The notes under the pieces: generated by a model
What the model saw: only the letters and a program-made list of their open reading frames with translations
What the model was told of the DNA's origin: nothing
Databases searched by the model: none
Translations under genes and position numbers: made by a program
From: Chara braunii
Taxonomy: Eukaryota > Streptophyta > Charophyceae > Charales > Characeae
Assembly (NCBI GenBank): GCA_003427395.1
Contig: BFEA01000365.1
Span: 822,055-849,922 of the forward strand
DNA: 27,868 nt
Reading direction: 5' to 3'
Part shown: positions 1 through 9,247 of the stretch, in pieces
Layout of the letters: the number at the start of each line of letters is the position of its first letter
Numbering within the stretch: position 1 is the first letter of the stretch

Positions 1-850
1 AGTTATAATTGCACTATGGGGCAAGATAAAGTTTGCAATTGCACTTCGGGTACCCTACCTGGCCAGAAAGGTAGGTTGTATACATTGCCCGAACTGCAAT
101 TCTAAACTGTATCTTGGCCCTTAGTGCAATTATGACTCATTTTTGCGAGTTATAATTGCACTATGGGGCAAGATACAGTTTGCAATTGCATTTCGGGCAC
201 CCTACCTGGCCAGAAAGCTGGGTTGTATACATTGCCCCATAGTGAAATTATAACTCATTTTTGCCAGTTATAATTGCACTATGAGGCAAGATACAGTTTG
301 CAATTGCACTTCGGGCACCCTACCTGGCCAGAAAGCTGGGTTGTATACATTGCCCGAACTGCAATTCTAAACTGTATCTTGGCCCATAGTGCAATTATAA
401 CTCATTTTTGAGAGTTATAATTGCGCTATGGGGCAAGATATAGTTTGCATTTGCATTTCGGGCACCCTACCTGGCCAGAAAGCTGGGTTGTATACATTGC
501 CCAATAGTGAAATTATAACTCATTTTTGCCAGTTATAATTGCACTATGGGGGAAGATACAGTTTGCTATTGCACTTTGGGCACCCTACCTGGGCAGAAAG
601 CTGGGTTGTATGCATTGCCCAAACTGCAATTCAAAACTGTTACAGTATCTTGGCCCATACTGCCATTATAACTCATTTTTGTGCGTTATAATTGCACCAT
701 GGGGCAAGATACAGTTTGCAATTGCACTTCGGGCACCCTACCTGGCCAGAAAGCTGGGTTGTATACATTGCCCTAACTGCAATTCGAAACTGTATCTTGG
801 CCAATAGTGCAATTATAACTCGTTTTTGTGACTCCAGTGTAGTTTCCCCT
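1..850. repeat. Tandem array of palindromic MITE-derived units
   Basis: Successive units begin at 1, 148, 266, 413, 531 and about 684, giving lengths 147, 118, 147, 118, 153 and 147. Each long unit is itself an inverted repeat: it opens with AGTTATAATTGCACTATGGG and closes with the complement of that stretch. The 118-bp units lack the 29 bp that hold most of the inner right arm (around GAACTGCAATTCTAAACTG). Long and short units alternate, so the true period is 265 bp (starts at 1, 266 and 531). The 153-bp unit has a 6-bp TACAGT-like duplication. The last unit runs into GTTTTTGTGACTCCAGTG and ends near 850, which matches the terminal inverted repeat of the solitary element at 23253-23446. The left end lies outside the window. 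Short ORFs here are by-products. Confidence 0.92.
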
Positions 851-1866
851 ACATTTATATTGCATATTTCTAGTGCGGCCCATCGGAATGGCCCATACAG
901 CCATTCGGACGGCCCGTCCGTCAGACCGCCGTAAGATGGCGGTATACACAGACCACAATACGATGGCGGTATACACAGGGTGACGGATTCTCTGTTATGA
1001 AAGAAGGTACAGCCCCGCGAATATGTGCAGCAGGCTTTCCAAAAACGGTATTTCTGCCCCTTTCAGGTATATTTCTCACAAAACCTGGGCCAGACCCGTA
1101 CGTTTCCTAAGATAATTCTCGCCAAGTCCTATCAAGCATTAGCAAGCATTGTTGGTGCTACCCTAAGACTGAAATTGTCTCGTTTGATATTGTGCATAAC
1201 TTTCGTTTTCCCAGTTTTTTTTCACTTTGCAGGGAACTTGCCTGACCCCTGCCGGGCAGGGCTAGGCAGCCAAGGTGGCCCGGCCGCCCGGTTGGTAGTT
1301 TAACTTTGCTGTACAACTCCCTCGTTGCTGAGTTGTTCAAACAATTCCCCTAAGTAGTCCACTACGTGAGAACAAAAAGGAAAAAAATGTGGCCCACTGC
1401 GTTTCCCTCATTCCCAACACATCCACTGTACTTCGGTACTCAGGGACTGTGGAGTGCAGTAGGCAATCCGGCTACAGTTGAATGACGTCTGCCAGTGGGC
1501 TATGGCAGAAGCTCAGCATGTTGTTGTGCTATGGCAGACGCTCAGCATGCACAATAGGGCAAACGCAGCAGGTGATGACATGATAGCTCACATTTACAGC
1601 ATCTGGACTGGATTGTTGTGTGATACTCCATGACACACGTGTGTACACGCTATGACCACTAACATGATGGGGCTGAACCGCGAAGTTCCTGAGCTCGGAT
1701 GGAGTACACTTCAGATTCTGTGGAGTTGATAGGGCGCTTAGCTGAACGTGAAAATTGCACCCGGCCAATTTGAAAATCTTCAGTGCCAATTCGAAAATTC
1801 ATTCTGGTTTGAGCCAAATTTAGATGAGGAATGCGAATCTTTGTCAGAGTAAAATGGAAGGTGGTT
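851..1866. other. Intergenic stretch, no recognisable gene
   Basis: I see no recognisable coding sequence. There is a GC-rich patch at about 880-980 in which GATGGCGGTATACACAG occurs twice about 29 bp apart. A 22-bp direct duplication lies at 1499-1549. A short ORF at 1025-1303 has no motif I recognise, and a pyrimidine tract ending in CAG near 1232 could be a chance splice acceptor. Confidence 0.5.
1499..1549. repeat. Short direct duplication, period 29 bp
   Basis: GCTATGGCAGAAGCTCAGCA at 1499 recurs at 1528 with one mismatch (A to C). The two 22-bp copies are separated by seven bases. No function is suggested. Confidence 0.8.
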
Positions 1867-1976
1867 GCGTCATATCTGAAGGGGGCATATACTTATGCTG
1901 CAAATTAAACTTATAATAATTAAATCCTTCTCATTATAATCAGCACAGTAAGTATATGCTCAATCAGATATGACGC
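1867..1976. mobile_element. 110-bp foldback / MITE-like element
   Basis: GCGTCATATCTGA at 1867-1879 is perfectly complementary to TCAGATATGACGC at 1964-1976. The arms continue imperfectly inward (GCATATACTTA against TAAGTATATGC), giving about 38-bp arms around an AT-rich centre. The element is non-coding, and length and structure fit a MITE or hairpin remnant. I could not see a clear target-site duplication, so the superfamily is unassigned. It lies just beyond the predicted splice donor of the minus-strand protease exon, so it would be intronic if that gene were real. Confidence 0.65.
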
Positions 1977-2061
1977 CAAGAGCAGTCTGAAGTAAGCTGC
2001 AAACAGGACAAAACACAAGCAGCTCGGCAGCGGGCGAGGGAGACTCTGGTCCCCCATGACT

Positions 2062-2630
2062 ACTCACCTATCCCCGTGGCGAGTCCCTGTAACTCCTGGC
2101 TTGCATCCCGCGCAGAACAGAATTTCTCCAGGGAAATGGCCACCAAATTCGCTGCTGCATAGATCAGGTGAAAGATGGTTCACAATCCCTGTGTTCAGCA
2201 CGCTGGTCCCACCGAATCCGCTGACCGTCAGATCGGAGTCGTATGGTATGTCCTCCTCTGTCGGCGAAAGTCGGATGGAGTGGACTTTCTCCGTCAACAT
2301 GATTGGCTTGTCCAACTTCACTATCGCGAAGTCATAGGGACTGACAACCATCGCATCTTCGCTGTCACAAGCAAAAGTCCTATTCCATTTCGGGTGGAAC
2401 CAGACTTCCTTCACCGACTGGTAACTGGACCAGAAGTCCTCCGCCTTTTTGCTGCCGTAAAAAACAAGAGGATATCTCCCGAAGAAGTCCAGAAAATTGA
2501 ATGTCACTGGATTTTGATCGTTGTGACAGTAAGGCTGCTTTTTGAAGCAATGGGCTGTTATTGCAAAGAGCACAGTACGTACAGCCGTCCGCAAATACAA
2601 GTTACAAATCACATCCAATCGATATATCAC
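2062..2630 (-). pseudogene. S1 trypsin-like serine protease exon, probably decayed
   Basis: The 188-residue minus-strand frame shows family S1 landmarks in order. LFAITAHCF carries the catalytic His (residue 27, codon 2552-2550). SPYDFAIVKLDKPI carries the catalytic Asp (residue 100, codon 2333-2331). VSGFG follows near 137-140, FCAG near 172-175, and HGD at 185-187. Right after GAT the bases read AG|GTGAGTAG, a textbook splice donor at 2067. The Ser codon of GDSG would then start with AG in this exon and finish in the next one. Family members have CGG about ten residues before the His motif; here CGGRL appears in another frame at about 2593-2580, which implies a small frameshift. The Cys usually found four residues before the catalytic Ser is replaced by Arg. 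No second exon with the GGP motif was recognised downstream. Secreted digestive or defence-type proteases are typical of this family. A functional gene with unusual exons cannot be excluded. Confidence 0.72.
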
Positions 2631-2789
2631 TCATAGCACAGCAGAGCACAGCACGGCAACCCGTCAAGCGACGAAGTAAGAGCAGTTACTTCCCAGGAGG
2701 AGTTCCATTCCAGCTTGGACCTCCACCCAGGATTCGAAGTCGGCCTGATTAGGAAAGTTCTGGAGGCCATTCGACCGCCACAGTAAGAC

Positions 2790-2885
2790 AACAGTAAAGC
2801 TATTGTACGAAGCTATGGGCTGTTGGGGGGAGGATCAGTCACTGCACAACCGTCCACCGCAGGTACAAATCAAATCCATCATACT
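2790..2885 (-). pseudogene. Second, degraded fragment of the S1 protease exon
   Basis: The stretch at 2792-2880 aligns by eye with 2527-2620, the part of the neighbouring exon that encodes CGG through TAHC, with scattered mismatches and small indels. Here the histidine motif reads TAHSF (2823-2809): the Cys is replaced by Ser, and an in-frame TAG follows three codons later. CTCGGRL is present near 2870-2850. The offset between the two copies is about 265 bp. It looks like a dead partial duplicate. Similarity beyond these 90 bp is too weak to claim. Confidence 0.45.
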
Positions 2886-3175
2886 TGAGAACACAGGGGT
2901 CACAAAGGACGTAGGCAGCAGCAAAAGCATGAATGCATTCGTACCCTTGCCATAGATAGAGATAAGAAAAAAGGAAAAAAAGGTAAAAAAAGAGAGGTAA
3001 TATAGCCGCATCAAAGACCTAGGTCCTATTTTCAATGGAAACAGATTTCAGCAGTCCAGTTGGAGTCTGAGACCCAATTTCAAATCCAGTCCAATCACGT
3101 CGACTTTCTGTGAAATGCCACGTCGCCCGGACATCTCCATGGTGGCCCAGGCATGAGGGGCCAGGGGAGGTCTGA

Positions 3176-3455
3176 ATCTTGGGATAACTGTGGAAAACAC
3201 CTTTTCAGTTTGGCGTGCCCAAACTTTTACCATTTGGCAAGAACGGCCTACCGGAAAATGAATCTGGGGCAGATACAGCACCAGGTTCATGATCCCGTAC
3301 GAAAGGGTCAAACGGTCTGGGCCCAATCTCGGCCTTTATATTTTAACATCCAGGCCTGTGTACCCAGTGGGCCCTTCTTGCCAAATGGGAAAAGTTTGGG
3401 CGCGCGAAACCAAAAAGGTTTCAGCGTGGGCGCTTTCCACCAATTATCCCGGTTG
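3176..3455. repeat. Imperfect long inverted repeat
   Basis: TTGGGATAACTGTGGAAAAC at about 3178, and the following bases to 3245, are roughly complementary to 3369-3451. The core GCCCAAACTTTTACCATTTG matches the complement of the stretch holding CAAATGGGAAAAGTTTGGGC. Arms are about 70-85 bp with small indels, around a loop of about 120 bp. No coding domain was recognised. It could be a foldback transposon remnant or an inverted duplication. Confidence 0.65.
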
Positions 3456-3649
3456 GGGGTACTGCCTGAAACTGGCCGTCGTGCAGTACCCCCGGCCCTC
3501 TTCAATTGCCACGGAAAAAAAAAAAAAAAACTGAACTATCATGAAAGGCATTCCCTGATGCAGACCCCAAATTCGAATCTCAGGGTCGAAGTCTTAGGCC
3601 AAAAGAGGCCAAGTTGGCCAGTTTCAGGAAGGTCACAGTCGGGTACCCC
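3456..3649. repeat. Second, overlapping inverted repeat
   Basis: GGGGTACTGCCTGAAACTGG (3456-3475) is complementary to GGCCAGTTTCAGG (3616-3628) followed, after a small insertion, by GTACCCC (3643-3649). A 16-base A run lies in the loop near 3515-3530. With the preceding inverted repeat it forms a nested arrangement of hairpin-capable DNA. Confidence 0.55.
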
Positions 3650-3680
3650 TGGGGTGAAGTCCAACAGGTACCCGGTTGAG

Positions 3681-3860
3681 AGTCACATCCCAGAGGCAAA
3701 GTTGCATTCCATAAGCAAAAGTCACCTATCATGTTGAAAGGTCATATCCCACAGGCAAAGGACACTCCCAGGCAAAAGTCGTGTCCCACAGGCAAGAGTC
3801 ATGTCTAGCAGTCAAAAATCATATTCAACAGGCAAAGGTCACGTCCCACAGACCCAAAGC
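3681..3860. repeat. Degenerate ~20-bp minisatellite, about nine units
   Basis: Units resemble AGTCATGTCCCACAGGCAAA. Examples are GGTCATATCCCACAGGCAAA, AGTCGTGTCCCACAGGCAAG, AATCATATTCAACAGGCAAA and GGTCACGTCCCACAGACCCA. Unit length varies from 17 to 22 bp. The array is non-coding and old, judging by divergence. Confidence 0.8.
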
Positions 3861-4475
3861 AGCAGCACACCAAGAAAAGCCTAAGAAGGTACCGGGCCTC
3901 ACATTCTGAAGCAACAGGCCGTGGGCATGTGGTACCAGGTCCAAGTCAAGCCAAACGAAGCAGAGGCTGGGACGAGTTCAGGTTCAGTCCAAGTCAATAT
4001 AGTGAATAGTGACTGGCCAGCCACATTTCAGACGAATGGCTCATTCGTGAGAAGTGTGGAAGTGCTGCTGAGGCGCTTGTGCTCTATCTGCAAGTGGCGT
4101 GCGCTAGAGCCCTGGCTGGGCAGCGCTGCGCTACAAGAGGAAGGCGGCCATAGCCTCACAGCTACTAGTAGGGATAGAGCTAGGTAGTAGCGGATGTATT
4201 CAGAGTCAAGATCTTCAAGTAGAGAGAGTGAGAGGGAGAGAGGGAGAGCAGGCGCATGAAGAACTACGAAACACCCGCGGACACGTCCGCGAGGTCAAGG
4301 TCGGAGGGCGGCCACGTATATGGCCGCATCCGCGGCTGGCGTCGTCTGCGCCGCGGACGTGAATTTACCGTATTTTTCCTGAATTAAATAATAGATAAAA
4401 ATAAAATAAAAACATATGGGGTTGTAGGGAATTTTGAGCCCTACAACTCCGTTTTTGTTTTTTTGGAAAACGATA
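3861..4475. other. Intergenic stretch left of the LTR element
   Basis: No gene is recognised; an 88-residue ORF at 3921-4187 has no known motif. A GA-rich run lies at about 4219-4250, followed by a GC-rich patch with repeated CGCGGAC motifs (4270-4360). A hairpin with 9-bp perfect arms GTTGTAGGG / CCCTACAAC sits at 4421-4447, about 30 bp before the LTR. The segment 4360-4420 is AT-rich. Confidence 0.5.
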
Positions 4476-5537
4476 AGGATTGAGCCCTCACGAGGGCCTT
4501 GCCAACATGCACATGTACTGGGCTAAGGCCCTAGCAAGCCTCGTGCCCGCCCTAAGTGAAGGCAGGCCTGCAAATCAGCGAGAGGCCCTGAATACAACAT
4601 CTCACGAAGTAGCCTCCATACAGTTTTCGTACGCCAGTTGGTTTGAGTGCGCAAGTCCAAGGCCCTGCTGCAAGCAATCGGGCCCAGGGCCGAGTTAGTT
4701 GCGCCCTGGGCGTGAGCCAGGCCAGGCCGACACATCACACATTCAGTATCGGCCAATCGTAATGCAGCATTGTCGTCACCAGGCCGAAAGTGCCAACGAG
4801 AAACTGGCCCGGTATCTGAATCTGGAAACGGCCTCTGAACTAAGGGGCACAACTGTAAGAACTGGGCCCCATCTGCATTGGGCCTGGGCGCAGATACTGG
4901 GACTCAGGCGCAGCATCAAGGGAGGCCGCTGGCTCGCATTGCGGGATATAGGCAGAGCAGGCGAGGCAGAGTGAACATTCGGCCATTGTGAGCAATGCCG
5001 GCACGCTGCTGCGTTGCTGTTGGGTGCGCTGCGCAAAGGCTGAAGCTGCCAGGCGAGCGCTAAGCGGGAGGGAGCTGCCTGGGCGCAGGGCACTGGCAGC
5101 CATAGCCGGGCTGCAGGGAGGGCGCTAGTAGGAGGTGAGGGGCGAAGGTGGTCTTCGGGTATGAGAAGGCGCTGTGTGGGTAGAGGGAGAAGGTCGGGTG
5201 AAGAAGGGGCGTACCTGGTGCAGAGGATGTTGGCATTGGTGTTGATGTCATCACTGGCTGTTCGTCAAGTTGTCTGGTGCTATCATGCATGTAGTGGTAG
5301 GCTAGCCGTAGAGTAGGTAGGGCACCAGGCGCCATCTCAGCAGAGAGCTACATTGGGTATTGTTGTTGGTGTAGCCCCATTGGGCATGGACATTGACTCA
5401 TGATCTGCTGTATCATTCTCAAATGGATGGTTCTTTGGCTCTGTTGTGCTATCTGCTCTCGGGTTGACTACTTGGACTTAAGTGTGATTTTGCAATTTGG
5501 ATTTCTTTGCTTCGTCCACTTTCATGTTCCATGCAAT
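4476..5537 (+). repeat. 5' LTR
   Basis: The segment from AGGATTGAGCCCTCACGAGG to ...CATGCAAT recurs at 12381-12505 plus 13880-14798. It ends one base before the primer binding site, as expected. The start could be TGAG at 4481, or a few bases earlier, since both copies share AGGAT before it. A small ORF starting at 4480 merely reads through the LTR and has a sister in the other LTR. Promoter elements were not identified with confidence. Confidence 0.92.
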
Positions 5538-5538
5538 T

Positions 5539-5550
5539 TGGTATCAGAGC
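5539..5550 (+). promoter_or_regulatory. Primer binding site for initiator tRNA-Met
   Basis: TGGTATCAGAGC is the complement of the 3' end, including CCA, of plant initiator methionine tRNA. It lies one base after the end of the 5' LTR. This site primes minus-strand DNA synthesis in most plant Ty3/gypsy and Ty1/copia elements, and it supports both the element boundary and a plant-lineage host. Confidence 0.93.
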
Positions 5551-6822
5551 TGGGTCGATTTGCTGCTTACCTGGTGCGCCGCGTTGTACAGACTTGGTGC
5601 GTTGACGATGCTTCTTTGCAGTTGGTACTTGTGACGTGTTTACAAAAGTGGTGCGCGGCCTGGGTAGAGAGGCGCGCGCCGGAAGGCTGTACGACTGGAA
5701 GAGCCGTGGTGACAGCAGCTTGTATGTATGGTGATGAGGGCATGCTGATGTGGCATTTGGCTGAGGTTGCACTGCATTGTATTGTGGGTGGTACCGAGGC
5801 TAACAACCCGTCATCAAATGCACATTCAGCTCAATTGGTGAGAAATCTTTGGTTGGGGGTCCAGGTACGTTTATCCCTCACCTTATCTACCCTCTCAATC
5901 TCTTCTTACCATGAGGAAGTGAGTTCAATCTTGAGAGTCCTCTCTTGTGGTGACGTGTCGAATGCGCACTACCTTGAGAGACGACAATCTTCCCGGAAGC
6001 ATCTGGAAGGAGAAAGGGCGGTGCCTCTGAAGGGCCCTGGTCGAAGCACTTGGGTCACGGTCACCATGCCAACCCAATGGGAGTAGGTCACGCATGCGAT
6101 GGCTGCTGTCCATTTTGGCACTATGCTGCACTGTAGAAGTCCTGCCGGGTGTGCCAGCCCATGACAGACGCTTACTAGACCGTCTATAATATTTCTGGCT
6201 GGGAACTTGGTAAGATACTGGTTGTGATCGTCGTCCTGTCTGCGACGTTAAATAATTCCTGAGGAGATGGGGGCTCTCCTAAAATCCCTCCTGATCAGCC
6301 AGATCACACCGGGTTGTAAGGCTCGTTCCGTACGAGGGTAAATAAGAGTGGATGGGCTGGCTTGCTCGGCAATGACTTGGGCACAGGGGTGGGCCGACAT
6401 TTGCACATGAAGACACTGCTGCTCAAAAATGTTGTCCGGAATGTTGAATGGAGGGGAGGGTAGGTTCCTATTGGTGCTCAACTATTGAAACAACTATTTC
6501 CACTGTGCATACATCTGTTACATAATTTATTTTTATTTTTGATTAGTTGGTTGACAGCTTCTGACACCTCACAGATAGATTAGAGTAGGACTGTTGTATA
6601 CTACCATAGCCAGTTCTATCTAATGCTGCTGTAAGTGGACTAATCAAGAGTAGGATTAGATTATGTGTACAATCTTTGTGAATGCTCTGGATGACCGCTT
6701 GAAATCGGTAGCATTAGTTTCCTGCCAGACACATTATTTTTCGAAAATTAAGTGTCGGTCAAACACATGCTGTGGTAGGACTTCATTAGGAGGTTCTAGT
6801 GCAGACAGTGTATGCATAGCTC
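5551..6822 (+). other. Untranslated leader of the LTR element
   Basis: About 1.27 kb separate the primer binding site from the gag ATG. The frame open at 5400-6086 straddles the LTR end and the PBS and shows no domain, so it is not called a gene. The part from 6490 to 6780 is AT-rich. No splice or ribosome-related signal was identified with confidence. Confidence 0.6.
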
Positions 6823-8277
6823 ATGAGTGGGTCAGGCAGCGATGAGGGTAGAGTTGATGATTTGAGATTCACATGGTCGAGATCACGTTGGATCCCGTAC
6901 GTGTTCCAGTCCCTGGACACCCAAACAGAGAGACGGCTTAGGGCCAAAGCTATAGCCCGTGCTCGAGCAGCGAGCGGGAGCACAACAGCAGCTGTTGCAC
7001 AAGAGTTAGCAGCAGCTAACGCAGCAGCAAGGCAAGCGGCGGCAGCAGCGATGGCTACCGTTGCAGCGACCAATGGTGCCACCTCGTCCACCACCTCGTC
7101 AGGCACCCAGTATGGAATGGCCACTGGGTCCGCGGGTATTTCTGGTGTCGCAGGTTCTAGTCACTCAACTAGTCAAATGACGGGCTCGCAGTTGAGCCCA
7201 ATGACCCCACGCCAGCGGGAGTTGAGGGAACTCGAGCAAGTCGAGATGATCCACACTAGGCTAGAGAGGCAACTAAAGGAAGCTTCCGATAGAGAAAAAG
7301 AGATTAGGGATAGGACAGTCAGACTGGAAATGGTAGAGGTAAAAAAAATTGCGTTAGAGACAATGGATGAGTCAGCCATGAACGACCAGATGAAAGTGTT
7401 GAGGTCCAGCTTGCTGTCGTTGCATGCGCACGTGGACAGCAGGATGGACTTCATGCAGAACACTTTAGATCAGATATTGGCTCAGTTGCAGCAGCTAGGA
7501 CCAAGGCTGCCCATAGTTGCAAGATCGCCGCTCCCTATGTTGGCGTTGATAGGCACCTACCCCCATGCCGACACACAACCAAGCGGTACGTCAGCAGCAG
7601 CAACTCAGACTGTTGCTTCTCTTTCTTTTGCTCCTGCGGCAATAGCTACACCATCGCCGCAGCAGCAAACTGTTCCACCACGGGGACAGCACCAAGGCCC
7701 ATGGTACCCAAAGACCCCAATGAAACCACCTGTCACCTTCTATGGTGAGAAAGGAGACCAGGAACTCAACAAATGGTTGAGAACGGTTCCATTGTGGGTA
7801 ACGGCAAAACAGACTTTGCAGGAGGAGGAGGTGATAACTGTTGCATCTTACCTTGAGGGTAAGGCAGCCAAATGGCTAGACGGTATTATAGCGAAAGCTG
7901 GGTTCGGTAGACGAATGACAGATTGGGCTAACACCCTAACTTTAGATGAGTTCGTAGACATGGTAGAAGCTCGCTGTCATAATCCGCAGAGGGCACAAAT
8001 GGCCACTGACGCTATGCACAGACTAGACGAGCGACGGTATAAGTCGGTCAGGGAGTTTTCGACTACCGTGGAGAATCTCATCGTAGTCCCAGACATTTGC
8101 TATGATGAGCAGGTCTTATTGACCATGTTCGTGAGATGTCTCTCAGAGAATCTCAGAACACAGTTGGCCAGCGAGGCACGCCTCGAGTATCACACGTTTG
8201 AGTCCTTCTCTAGAAAGGCCCTAGACTTAGAGGCTACTCTAGGTAGTCCTCAACCTACTCCAGTAGACGGAAGGTAG
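6823..8277 (+). CDS. gag: Gag capsid polyprotein of the LTR element
   Basis: The 484-residue ORF begins at an ATG in ATGAGTGGG. Residues 43-90 are Ala-rich. Residues about 129-175 are charged and predicted to be coiled-coil. Residues 225-300 are Pro/Gln/Thr-rich. Residues about 303-455 match the retrotransposon Gag capsid fold, with FYGEKGDQELNKWL, SYLEGKAAKWL and the LDEFVDMVEARC region. Gag assembles the cytoplasmic particle that packages element RNA. The ORF stops at TAG 8275-8277, but the same frame continues and soon encodes the zinc knuckle normally found at the end of Gag. The stop is therefore either a nonsense mutation or a read-through site between capsid and nucleocapsid. Confidence 0.88.
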   Translation: MSGSGSDEGRVDDLRFTWSRSRWIPYVFQSLDTQTERRLRAKAIARARAASGSTTAAVAQELAAANAAARQAAAAAMATVAATNGATSSTTSSGTQYGMATGSAGISGVAGSSHSTSQMTGSQLSPMTPRQRELRELEQVEMIHTRLERQLKEASDREKEIRDRTVRLEMVEVKKIALETMDESAMNDQMKVLRSSLLSLHAHVDSRMDFMQNTLDQILAQLQQLGPRLPIVARSPLPMLALIGTYPHADTQPSGTSAAATQTVASLSFAPAAIATPSPQQQTVPPRGQHQGPWYPKTPMKPPVTFYGEKGDQELNKWLRTVPLWVTAKQTLQEEEVITVASYLEGKAAKWLDGIIAKAGFGRRMTDWANTLTLDEFVDMVEARCHNPQRAQMATDAMHRLDERRYKSVREFSTTVENLIVVPDICYDEQVLLTMFVRCLSENLRTQLASEARLEYHTFESFSRKALDLEATLGSPQPTPVDGR

Positions 8278-8733
8278 AAGAAGAGTCCACAAGAGTGGAA
8301 GAAGAGGGGGAGTCGACTGATGATGGTTGAGACCGATGAGACTCAAACCGAGGTTGAGGACCTTTCTGACCTGTTGGACACCACAAAGTATGATGGTGAG
8401 GAAACTGCTGAGGGTAGCACCCTCGCCTCGGTAGTCGAGGATAAGGCGGGTGGTCGGGGGAAGGGCCGCCAAAAGAGTCAAGGGCAGACTGTCTCCAATC
8501 AGTCTAAAGTTGCTGATTGGGTCAAGGTTGGTTTAGATCAGGATGTGTGGCGGGACCGACGTGTGCGTCGTGCTTGCATCAACTGCGGTGAGTATGGTCA
8601 CACCCAGTACAAGTGCAAGAACACAAAGGTCACGCATAAGATACCCCTAAGGGAGGAGTGTCTTCTTCCCAGGCTTCTAGCTGGGGAAACACGTGAGGCC
8701 GGTGAAAGTTTTAGCTTCTTCTACTCATGGTGA
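8278..8733 (+). pseudogene. gag: Gag nucleocapsid part with CCHC zinc knuckle
   Basis: This segment is in the same frame as the upstream capsid ORF and separated from it only by the TAG at 8275-8277. It encodes an acidic linker, a basic GRGKGRQK patch, and CINCGEYGHTQYKC, a perfect C-x2-C-x4-H-x4-C zinc knuckle (Cys codon near 8575). Zinc knuckles bind the element's RNA during packaging. It ends at TGA 8731-8733 and overlaps the start of the protease frame by about 40 bases in a different phase. That is compatible with a frameshift-type Gag-Pol junction or with an indel. Confidence 0.85.
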
Positions 8734-9247
8734 AGTGGGACAGATACCCTCCCCACTTCATGGGAAGGCCATAGCTAATGACTTTTTAGTCACCCCGCAG
8801 ACTCATCTAGACCAAAATGTGCCTTGTACATTAGATGTGTCTAAGGCCTTAGAAGATCTAAAAAGCGAGTGGTTAAACAAGGACCCTCGCGAATCTTGGG
8901 TGACACAAAGTAAAGGTCCTAGAGGGGAACACTTTGTTGTGGAATTCGGTGTAGGAGGCCGCAGATGTGGAGCCTTCGTGGACATTGGCTCCACACAGAA
9001 CTACATAAGTCGTGACTGTTTGGAAATGCTGCGCCTACAGGACCGGGTACAACACCTTAGTAGACCGGTAGCATCTACTTTGGCCAACAAGGAGCGCTTA
9101 GTAGTGAAGGACTATGTCAAGGACGTAGTCTGCATCTTCTCCTATGGAGAAGGGGAACTGAATCATAGGATTTCGTTCCTGGTTAGTGACGAGTTGCCAT
9201 TCGACATGCTATCAGGAAAGTACTCCCTTGAGGTTCACAAGCCCTAG
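8693..9247 (+). pseudogene. pol: Retropepsin-like protease region of Pol
   Basis: The 184-residue frame has AFVDIGSTQNYIS at about 94-106 (catalytic Asp97, codon 8981-8983) and PFDMLSGKYSLE near 169-180. These are the two landmarks of Ty3-type aspartic proteases, which cut Gag-Pol. The usual Asp-Ser/Thr-Gly is Asp-Ile-Gly here, a substitution likely to weaken activity. The frame ends at TAG 9245. Reading on in phase gives FD, then TGA (9254-9256), then DKKVLKHALPDGR and further Pol-like sequence to about 9415. Both stops therefore look like point mutations inside an originally continuous Pol. Confidence 0.82.

Noticed and set aside
148-295. 147-bp unit length as a nucleosome-phasing satellite
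   Set aside because: The match to nucleosome size is suggestive only; the 118-bp alternation breaks any regular phasing.
1-850. Regularly spaced repeats as a CRISPR array
   Set aside because: Units are contiguous with no unique spacers, are 118-153 bp long and derive from a MITE; the genome is eukaryotic.
2175-2636. Plus-strand ORF of 153 codons
   Set aside because: It is antisense to the S1 protease exon, which has recognisable motifs; this frame has none.
5400-6086. 228-codon ORF
   Set aside because: It spans the LTR end, the primer binding site and the leader, with no domain; judged a chance frame.
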